7,164 nucleotides of DNA, from positions 14,577-21,740 of the forward strand of contig QAKO01000030.1 in the NCBI GenBank assembly GCA_003343765.1, given 5' to 3'. Shown here in pieces: positions 1-4,852 of the stretch. The first letter of the stretch is position 1, and each line of letters starts with the position of its first letter. The position numbers and the translations under genes are program-made. The notes beneath the pieces are model-generated. The model was not told the origin of the DNA, searched no databases, and was given only the letters and a program-made list of their open reading frames with translations. The DNA is from Bacillota bacterium. Lineage in GTDB: Bacteria > Bacillota > Clostridia > Christensenellales > Borkfalkiaceae.

Positions 1-143
1 ATGTGCTGCGGCGTATTGAAGTCGGGTTCGCCCGCCCCGAATCCGATGACAGACTTCCCTTCCGCTTTCATTGCTTTCGCTTTTGCCGTGATCGCAAGCG
101 TCAGGGAAGGGGAAATAGAAGAAATTCTCTTCGTCGTGTTCAT
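1..143 (-). CDS. aspB: Aspartate aminotransferase (class I, AspB-like), N-terminal 47 residues, cut by window edge
   Basis: PLP-dependent transaminase that would interconvert aspartate + 2-oxoglutarate and oxaloacetate + glutamate in the cytoplasm. Only codons 1-47 and two bases of the next are present. The reading begins MNTTKRISSISPS, continues through LAITAKAKAMKAEGK and reaches the block GAGEPDFNTPQH. From memory, this is nearly the N-terminus of Bacillus AspB, where G-EPDF-TP-H is the family signature of the substrate-binding region. The PLP lysine lies outside the window. The ATG at 143 is chosen because homology starts at once and a GAGGT ribosome binding site lies at 152-156, 8 nt upstream. 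It follows prfA on the same strand after a 127-nt spacer (144-270). In that spacer I see no terminator and no convincing promoter, so co-transcription with prfA is possible. The exact amino-donor specificity (aspartate, prephenate or another) cannot be set from 47 residues. Confidence 0.86.
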   Translation of the reverse strand, partial: MNTTKRISSISPSLTLAITAKAKAMKAEGKSVIGFGAGEPDFNTPQH

Positions 144-270
144 AAGTATATACCTCGTATAAATTTTTATCTGATTTTAACGCCTCCCGCAACCGCTCAT
201 CCGTTACGGAAGTATAATTTTGCAACGAAAACCGCATGACGTACACGCATTTTTCACTGCATTCCACCGT

Positions 271-1344
271 TTACTCGTCTTCCGAAGAAGAAAGCTGCGC
301 TTCTCTGTCGGCAATGGCAAGCGCTTCCAGCATTTCGCCGATGTCTCCCATCATGAAACTGTCCAACGAGTACAAAGTCAGCCCGATCCTGTGATCGGTC
401 ACACGGTTCTGCGGGAAATTATAAGTGCGGATCCGCTCGCTGCGGTCACCCGTCCCTACCTGGCTCTTCCTGTTTTCCGCATAATCGCTCTGGTATTTCG
501 AATTATAATAATCGTAAAGGCGGCTCTTTAATACCTTCATCGCCTTTTCCCGGTTTTTGATCTGCGAACGCTCGTCCTGGCAAGTAACGACGATCCCCGT
601 CGGCAAATGCGTGATACGGATACAGCTCTCCGTCTTGTTGATATGCTGCCCGCCGGCTCCGCCCGAACGATAGGTGTCGATCTTCAGGTCTTTGTCCAGT
701 ATTTCCACTTCCACGTCTTCCGGTTCGGGAAGCACCGCCACCGTCACCGTGGACGTATGCACCCTGCCCTGCGATTCCGTCTCCGGCACGCGCTGCACCC
801 GATGCACTCCGCTTTCATACTTGAGTTTGCTGTATACGCCCTTCCCCGAAACCGTGAACACCACTTCCTTCATGCCGCCCACTTCCGTTTCGCTCATGTC
901 GATCACTTCCGTCTTCCAGCGTATCGACTCCGCATACCTGCAATACATATTATACAGATCCGCCGCAAACAGGCTCGCTTCGTCGCCGCCTGCTCCGCCG
1001 CGTATCTCCATCACTACGTTGCGCTCGTCGTTCTTGTCCTTCGGCAACAGCAGGATACGCAATTCGTCGTGGATCACCGCAAGTTTTTCCTTGCACGCAT
1101 ACCCCTCCTCCGTCAGCATATCCTTCATCTCTTTGTCCGTTTCCGTCTCCGCCGCCGCAAACGCTTCGTTCATCTCTTTCTCAACTTTCTTGTATTCGAG
1201 ATACTTTTCCGCCGTCTCCGCTATGTCCGAATGTTCCTTCGCGCATTGCGTCCACTTCTCCGGCTGCGAAATCACCGCAGGGTCGGACATCTCTTCCGTA
1301 AGTTTGTTGTATTTCTCCAATATGTCTTCTAACTTCTTGATCAT
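271..1344 (-). CDS. prfA: Peptide chain release factor 1 (RF1)
   Basis: Recognises UAA and UAG stop codons in the ribosomal A site and triggers release of the finished protein. The 357 residues match the usual RF1 length. Residues 1-100 are a charged, helical N-terminal domain. Residues 114-121 hold IRGGAGGD. The codon-recognition tripeptide is the PxT form (P187-E188-T189 inside RVPETESQGR), which marks RF1; RF2 would carry SPF. The peptidyl-hydrolysis motif GGQ is at 231-233 inside RSGGAGGQHINK. Q233 is the side chain that PrmC methylates. The C-terminus ends in an acidic SSSEDE tail. The start MIKKLEDILEKY matches family starts; GGGACGGG just upstream is a modest ribosome binding site. It lies 24 nt after the yqhQ-prmC stop on the same strand, so enzyme and substrate genes are almost certainly one transcript. 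Confidence 0.97.
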   Translation of the reverse strand: MIKKLEDILEKYNKLTEEMSDPAVISQPEKWTQCAKEHSDIAETAEKYLEYKKVEKEMNEAFAAAETETDKEMKDMLTEEGYACKEKLAVIHDELRILLLPKDKNDERNVVMEIRGGAGGDEASLFAADLYNMYCRYAESIRWKTEVIDMSETEVGGMKEVVFTVSGKGVYSKLKYESGVHRVQRVPETESQGRVHTSTVTVAVLPEPEDVEVEILDKDLKIDTYRSGGAGGQHINKTESCIRITHLPTGIVVTCQDERSQIKNREKAMKVLKSRLYDYYNSKYQSDYAENRKSQVGTGDRSERIRTYNFPQNRVTDHRIGLTLYSLDSFMMGDIGEMLEALAIADREAQLSSSEDE

Positions 1345-1368
1345 ATCCCGTCCCGTATCGGTTTTCGT

Positions 1369-3195
1369 TTACAGTACCGCGCGCACAAAACGCTCCACGT
1401 CATTATAATCGCGCGATACCATCGTATAATCGAATTTTTTGAAAAGTTTAACAATCTCCTGCGCCTGTCCGATCCCGCATTCCATGAAAAGCGTACCACC
1501 CTTCACCAGATGACGCGGGGTTTCCTTCGCCAGCCGCCTGTAAAAATCCAATCCGTCTTCTCCTCCGTCCAGCGCACCCTTCGGTTCAAACTGCACTTCT
1601 TTTTGCAGGCCCGCTATGTCCCCGCTTTTAATGTACGGAGGATTGCATACGATAATGTTGAATTTGCCGCGCACCCCTTCCAGAAGATCGCTCTCAATAA
1701 ATTTTATGTCCGCTCCGTTCCGCTTCGCATTCTCCTGCGCCAACGCCAGTGCGTCCGCACTGATGTCCGACGCCGTCACGGTCAGCTCTTTCTCTGCGCC
1801 TTTCTTTGCAAGCGCAATCGCTATACACCCGCTGCCCGTGCAAAGATCCAACACTTTGTCGCCCTGTTCTGCCGTCCGCAATACCTGCTCCGTCATAAGC
1901 TCCGTCTCCGGCCGCGGTATCAATACACGCTCATCGACCTTGATCTTATATCCGTAAAATTCCGTATCGCCCAGGATATACCACAACGGTCTGCCCGTCA
2001 GACGCTCTCCCGCTATTTTGTCCAATTTCCGCACACGGCTGGGTACCAAAATCTTATCCGACCCGGCAAGCTCACTGCGCGCGATGCCCGTTTTGACCGA
2101 CACCAGCCACTCCGCGTCGCTCTCGTCGATCCCGTTTTCCGCGAACAGAACTTTCAGCTCTTCTGTATACTTCTTTACCGTTTTGGATACCGTGAAATCC
2201 GTCTCGCCAATCTTCTCGTCCGCGTCCATTTCATACACTTTCTTGAATGCCGCAATCGCGACCTCCAGCATATCTTCCGACGGTTCGCGCGTCGTCAGCT
2301 TCTGCAAAGCAAATCCCGGCGCCTTGATCGGCAGAAAAATCTTGCTCTGCGTCTTCGCAAGCAGCTTCAATACCTCGTACGATATCCCCGCCACCAACGG
2401 CAAAAATAAAATCTTGATTCCGAACTGGATCAGAAAATTCACTACGTTCCCGAATCTGAAAAAATTCAGATATTCGTCGCACACCCAGTTCACCACCGAA
2501 AACACGACAATACTGACCGCCATCACCAGGAATAAAAACGTCGTGCCGCAACGGTCATGGATCCTCGAACACATCTTCGCATTCTCGGGCGTCAGCTCCA
2601 TTCCTTTCTCAAAGCACGTGATCGTCTTATGCTCCGCTCCGTGATACATAAAAACGCGACGTATATCCTTCATCGCCGTGATCGCCACAATGTAAAGAAT
2701 AAAAATGATCAGACGGATACAGCCCTGGATCAGATTATACCCCACACTGTATTTTACCAGCCATGTCCCGGAACTCACCAGAAGATCCGCAAGCAAAATC
2801 GGCAGTACTATAAACAGCCCCACCGCCAAAACGATCCCCAAAAGCGTCGCAATAAACGATACCGCCGCCATTACATTGATGTGCAGTTTGCTTTCACACC
2901 ATTTTTCAAAACGGGAAGGCTCGCCTTCGTCTCCGTACACCTCCGCACTGCGCATCAGGATCTTGCTCCCCGTGACAAGGGAACTTACAAAGCTCACTAC
3001 GCCGCGCACCAACGGTATCTTCGATACAATACGCATGCCTCTGGATAAATTCAGCCTGCGGCTCTCCACCTGAATGTTCCCTTCAGGATCGCGCACCGCC
3101 GTCGCATATGCAGTTTTGCCGCGCATCATCACGCCTTCCAGCACCGCCTGCCCGCCTATATATGTTCTGCTGTCCTTCTTCTCTTTCTTGCTCAT
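1369..3195 (-). CDS. prmC: Fusion protein: YqhQ/DUF1385 membrane domain + PrmC release factor glutamine methyltransferase
   Basis: One uninterrupted 608-codon frame carries two proteins that are usually separate. Residues 1 to about 325 are a complete YqhQ (DUF1385): GGQAVLEGVMMRG at 14-26, YHGAEHK at 184-190, RCGTTFLF at 215-222, and hydrophobic segments near 105-140, 155-178, 217-236 and 253-278. The role of YqhQ is not established. Residues about 335-608 are a complete PrmC, which transfers a methyl group from S-adenosylmethionine to the glutamine of the GGQ motif of RF1/RF2. This half has the helical N-terminal substrate domain, LIPRPETE at 425-432, the SAM-binding block VLDLCTGSGCIAIA at 448-461, and the catalytic NPPY at 518-521. 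The expected sizes (about 310 + 280) add up, so neither half is truncated. GGAG lies 6 nt before the ATG. prfA follows after 24 nt. The protein should sit in the cytoplasmic membrane with PrmC presumably on the cytosolic side (inference). No good internal start for a free PrmC is seen. Confidence 0.94.
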   Translation of the reverse strand: MSKKEKKDSRTYIGGQAVLEGVMMRGKTAYATAVRDPEGNIQVESRRLNLSRGMRIVSKIPLVRGVVSFVSSLVTGSKILMRSAEVYGDEGEPSRFEKWCESKLHINVMAAVSFIATLLGIVLAVGLFIVLPILLADLLVSSGTWLVKYSVGYNLIQGCIRLIIFILYIVAITAMKDIRRVFMYHGAEHKTITCFEKGMELTPENAKMCSRIHDRCGTTFLFLVMAVSIVVFSVVNWVCDEYLNFFRFGNVVNFLIQFGIKILFLPLVAGISYEVLKLLAKTQSKIFLPIKAPGFALQKLTTREPSEDMLEVAIAAFKKVYEMDADEKIGETDFTVSKTVKKYTEELKVLFAENGIDESDAEWLVSVKTGIARSELAGSDKILVPSRVRKLDKIAGERLTGRPLWYILGDTEFYGYKIKVDERVLIPRPETELMTEQVLRTAEQGDKVLDLCTGSGCIAIALAKKGAEKELTVTASDISADALALAQENAKRNGADIKFIESDLLEGVRGKFNIIVCNPPYIKSGDIAGLQKEVQFEPKGALDGGEDGLDFYRRLAKETPRHLVKGGTLFMECGIGQAQEIVKLFKKFDYTMVSRDYNDVERFVRAVL

Positions 3196-3201
3196 GTATC
3201 A

Positions 3202-3216
3202 CTCCGAAAGTACTCC
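3202..3216 (-). promoter_or_regulatory. Ribosome binding site of yqhQ-prmC, with a duplicated GGAG
   Basis: Two copies of CGGAGT lie 11 nt apart on the minus strand. The copy nearer the gene (GGAG at 3205-3202) is 6 nt from the ATG at 3195, which is a normal spacing and supports that start. The distal copy (3216-3213) is too far away to act on this ATG and abuts the CG palindrome. Confidence 0.6.
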
Positions 3217-3217
3217 G

Positions 3218-3233
3218 CGCGCGCATGCGCGCG
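3218..3233. repeat. Perfect 16-bp palindrome CGCGCGCATGCGCGCG in the rpmE to yqhQ-prmC leader
   Basis: The 16 bases equal their own reverse complement. Alternating purine-pyrimidine continues for 18 bases (3216-3233). As minus-strand RNA it can fold to a 6-bp GC stem with a CAUG loop. It begins two bases after the T-run of the rpmE terminator and ends one base before a GGAG (3213-3216) that precedes the real GGAG ribosome binding site (3202-3205) of yqhQ-prmC. No T-run follows it in the direction of transcription, so it is not itself a terminator. Its function is unknown; a 5' leader structure or a protein-binding site are the plausible roles. Confidence 0.7.
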
Positions 3234-3235
3234 AC

Positions 3236-3274
3236 AAAAAAAGAAAATCAGCCCCAAGCAAACCCTTAGAGCTG
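3236..3274 (-). terminator. Rho-independent terminator of rpmE
   Basis: In minus-strand RNA, CAGCUCUAAG (3274-3265) pairs with CUUGGGGCUG (3258-3249) over 10 bp, with two G-U pairs, around a 6-nt loop. AUUUUCUUUUUUU follows (3248-3236). It begins 12 nt after the rpmE stop codon. The yqhQ-prmC start is only 40 nt beyond the T-run, so this element either fully separates the two genes or works as a leaky attenuator between them. Confidence 0.85.
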
Positions 3275-3286
3275 AAAACGCAAATA

Positions 3287-3490
3287 CTAAATTCCGTATC
3301 TTTTTTTAAACTTATCGACTCTGCCGCCTGTATCTACGAGTTTCTGTCTGCCGGTGAAAAAGGGATGGCACTTGCTGCAAATATCTACTTTGATCGTGTC
3401 CCCTTTCTTAGTCGTTCCGGTTTTGAACGTAGCGCCGCACGCGCATACCACCGTCGCTTCGTGATAATCGGGATGTATATCGGGTTTCAT
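3287..3490 (-). CDS. rpmE: 50S ribosomal protein L31, zinc-binding (C+) type
   Basis: Small protein of the large ribosomal subunit that contributes to a bridge with the small subunit. At 67 residues it has the normal length for the type. It starts MKPDIHPDYHEA and carries four cysteines in the zinc-ribbon pattern CxC...CxxC (C16, C18, C38, C41), followed by HPFFTGRQK and ending in a basic FKKRYGI. The cysteines define the C+ form; bacteria that respond to zinc shortage often also have a C- copy, which is not in this window. The start is fixed by homology and by a strong ribosome binding site AGAGGTG a few bases upstream. It has its own promoter (3537-3565) and its own terminator (3236-3274), so it can be expressed as a single-gene unit ahead of the release-factor cluster. 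Confidence 0.98.
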   Translation of the reverse strand: MKPDIHPDYHEATVVCACGATFKTGTTKKGDTIKVDICSKCHPFFTGRQKLVDTGGRVDKFKKRYGI

Positions 3491-3536
3491 GCTTTCACCT
3501 CTCTGTACTTACTTTCTTACACTAAGATGCTGATTC

Positions 3537-3565
3537 ATTATATATTATTTTTCCATGCAAGTCAA
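3537..3565 (-). promoter_or_regulatory. Sigma-A type promoter of rpmE
   Basis: On the minus strand the -35 box is TTGACT (3565-3560) and the -10 box is a perfect TATAAT (3542-3537), with a spacer of exactly 17 bp. The predicted start of transcription is near 3530, giving a leader of about 40 nt before the rpmE ATG. The AT-rich tract just upstream (3587-3604) could act as an UP element. This is close to consensus, as expected for a ribosomal protein gene. Confidence 0.88.
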
Positions 3566-3603
3566 ATCAATTTATGCCGCTTTCGCAAAAAATTTTTTCT
3601 TTT

Positions 3604-3633
3604 TGCGTCTGCCCCGCAGACCGCAGTTTTTTT
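3604..3633 (+). terminator. Orphan terminator-like hairpin on the plus strand
   Basis: TGCG (3604-3607) pairs with CGCA (3622-3625) and TCTGC (3608-3612) with GCAGA (3616-3620). This gives a 9-bp stem with one bulged C and a CCC loop. One G and then seven T follow (3627-3633). The geometry is that of an intrinsic terminator reading to the right, yet no plus-strand gene lies upstream of it. On the minus strand there is no T-run after the stem. It may end a short unannotated RNA or block antisense transcription coming from the rpmE side. Confidence 0.5.
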
Positions 3634-3737
3634 CATACCCCATCCCGATTTGCCGCCCGTTTTATCCGTTCATCCCCGACTTTTTTGCCGTTTTACGGCC
3701 CGATCCGTCCCTTCTGCTTTTTTTCGGTGCGATTCGC

Positions 3738-3766
3738 TTGCAAATTTAAACGCTTTGCATTATAAT
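3738..3766 (+). promoter_or_regulatory. Sigma-A type promoter of the dehydrogenase-cls operon
   Basis: The -35 box is TTGCAA (3738-3743) and the -10 box is a perfect TATAAT (3761-3766), with a 17-bp spacer. The expected start of transcription is at about 3772-3774. That places the mRNA 5' end at the first base or so of the leader hairpin and gives a leader of about 43 nt before the ATG at 3816. Confidence 0.85.
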
Positions 3767-3772
3767 ACTCTA

Positions 3773-3799
3773 CACGGAATTCTACGGATTTTTTCCGTG
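3773..3799 (+). promoter_or_regulatory. 5'-terminal leader stem-loop of the dehydrogenase mRNA
   Basis: CACGGAA (3773-3779) is the exact reverse complement of TTCCGTG (3793-3799). A second ACGGA (3784-3788) inside the loop can instead pair with TCCGT (3794-3798), so two mutually exclusive hairpins exist. The outer one would begin at the predicted first base of the transcript. No T-run follows, so termination is unlikely; 5'-end protection or control of the AGGAG ribosome binding site at 3807-3811 is possible. Confidence 0.5.
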
Positions 3800-3815
3800 A
3801 AAGAAAAGGAGTACT

Positions 3816-4838
3816 ATGAAGATCTGGAAAATTCTTTCTCCCAAAGTTCTGACTACGGAAGAAAGACCCGACAATCTCACGAGCGACACACAAGCCAAGG
3901 TCAAAGTCACGCAGCTTCTGCTTTCCGGCACGGAGCTTCGCGCTTTTACAGGCAACCCGAAGCCGAAATACCCGTTTATTCCCGGCAGGTTTGCCGTCGG
4001 CGTCGTCGGTGAAGCCGGCTCCGCCTGCGTCAAAGTCGAGAAAAATACCCGCGTATTTATCCACGATTCCATTCCCTGCGGCGAATGCGAACGCTGCCTT
4101 ACCGGCGATTCCGATTCCTGCAGGAATATGCAGATCGCCGGCGTGAACGCCGAAGGATATATGCGCGATTTCGTCGTAACCGAGGAGGAAAACCTTTCCC
4201 CTCTCCCGCCAGGCGTCTCCGATACCGAAGCGCTTTTTACCGGGATCGTGGCAACCGGCGAAGCCGTCATCGATCTTCTCCACATTTCCAAAGGCTCCCA
4301 TATAGCCGTTTTCGGAGCAGGGGAACTGGGCAACATCATCGCTCAGCTCCTGATCTACCACCAGGCAGTTCCCATCCTCATAGATAATGACGAGGAACGG
4401 CTCCGCATCGCCGCACAGTGCGGGATCTATTATACCGTCAAAACGGATGAACATATGCTCGAAACAGTCGAGCGGATCACGGGAGGACGGCTGACTGCCG
4501 CAAGCGTGCATTGCAGCTATAACAATATCTCCCCGGCGATCCCGTTCGATACTACCGCACCCGGCGGCATGGTCGTGTACACGGGATTCGGTTTCCCCGA
4601 AACTTCCGCACAGATCAAAACGGCTCTCGACAAGCAGCTGACACTCACATCCGTTGCCAACGATTATTCCAACATTGCAACAGCCATCAACGTTCTGCTC
4701 AACAAAGCCGTCAATATTGCTCCGCTGCATCTGCAGATCAAACCCGTTTCCGAAGCACAATCCGTGCTCGGCGCGGCGGCGGACGAAGCAGAAAAAGGAA
4801 ACAACGTTCCCGTTTCTGTATTGAATATGCTTGCCTGA
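3816..4838 (+). CDS. Medium-chain dehydrogenase/reductase (zinc-type alcohol dehydrogenase family), catalytic zinc ligands missing
   Basis: A 340-residue NAD(P)-dependent oxidoreductase fold; the substrate is unknown. Residues 1 to about 130 form the GroES-like catalytic domain. Structural-zinc cysteines are complete (C88, C91, C94, C102 in PCGECERCLTGDSDSC). The Rossmann domain shows GAGELG at 167-172, with an acidic residue at the end of the second strand (D190), which favours NAD over NADP. The usual catalytic-zinc ligands are absent: the CGxD motif reads S37-G-T-E, GHE reads G57-R-F, and the fourth ligand position near 143 reads TGIVATG. It may therefore work without metal, by a different mechanism, or be a binding protein. 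AGGAG lies 4 nt before the ATG. It has its own promoter with a hairpin leader. cls follows after 14 nt, so the two form an operon. The family assignment is firm; any specific enzyme name would be a guess. Confidence 0.9.
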   Translation: MKIWKILSPKVLTTEERPDNLTSDTQAKVKVTQLLLSGTELRAFTGNPKPKYPFIPGRFAVGVVGEAGSACVKVEKNTRVFIHDSIPCGECERCLTGDSDSCRNMQIAGVNAEGYMRDFVVTEEENLSPLPPGVSDTEALFTGIVATGEAVIDLLHISKGSHIAVFGAGELGNIIAQLLIYHQAVPILIDNDEERLRIAAQCGIYYTVKTDEHMLETVERITGGRLTAASVHCSYNNISPAIPFDTTAPGGMVVYTGFGFPETSAQIKTALDKQLTLTSVANDYSNIATAINVLLNKAVNIAPLHLQIKPVSEAQSVLGAAADEAEKGNNVPVSVLNMLA

Positions 4839-4852
4839 TCATAAGGAAAATT

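Larger units (their letters stand above)
3491..3815. other. Divergent intergenic region between rpmE and the dehydrogenase gene
   Basis: These 325 bases contain no supportable gene. They hold the left-facing rpmE promoter, the right-facing dehydrogenase promoter and its leader hairpin, and between them an orphan plus-strand terminator-like hairpin. From 3593 to 3728 the plus strand is strikingly pyrimidine-rich. An A6T6 tract (3587-3598) lies within an inverted repeat, CGCAAAAA (3584-3591) with TTTTTGCG (3600-3607). A short hairpin GCCGT/ACGGC sits at 3687-3699. A loose repeat with a period of about 30 bases runs from about 3642 to 3710 (ATCCCGA, TTGCCG, GTTTTA, ATCCGT elements recurring). 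The short open frames here have no ribosome binding site or recognisable protein character. Confidence 0.8.

Noticed and set aside
144..270. Promoter for aspB with TATACT as a -10 box
   Set aside because: No hexamer resembling TTGACA lies 16-18 bp upstream of it.
607..1332. 241- and 244-codon open frames on the plus strand over prfA
   Set aside because: Compositions extremely rich in His/Arg/Phe or Ser/Thr, no motifs, and complete overlap with RF1 on the other strand.
1510..2644. Plus-strand open frames of up to 299 codons over yqhQ-prmC
   Set aside because: Arg/Gln/Leu-rich or Ser-rich shadow translations, with no ribosome binding site and no protein family resemblance.
3562..3641. Two 23-24 codon minus-strand frames starting with ATG upstream of the rpmE promoter
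   Set aside because: Lys/Arg-rich products of the purine-rich strand, no convincing promoter or ribosome binding site, and one runs across the rpmE -35 box.
3555..3765. Two 63-64 codon plus-strand frames in the divergent intergenic region
   Set aside because: No ribosome binding site; Phe/Pro/Arg-rich reading caused by the pyrimidine-rich DNA; both run through a terminator-like hairpin and the dehydrogenase promoter.
3074..4012. 312-codon plus-strand frame crossing rpmE, the intergenic region and the dehydrogenase start
   Set aside because: It runs antisense through rpmE, across both promoters, and out of frame into the dehydrogenase gene. It cannot be real alongside these.
3693..4760. 355-codon open frame on the minus strand
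   Set aside because: It is antisense to the dehydrogenase gene, has no recognisable domain, and shows the Gly/Asp/Phe-rich composition expected from the complement of C-ending codons. The plus-strand gene has clear motifs, a promoter and a ribosome binding site.
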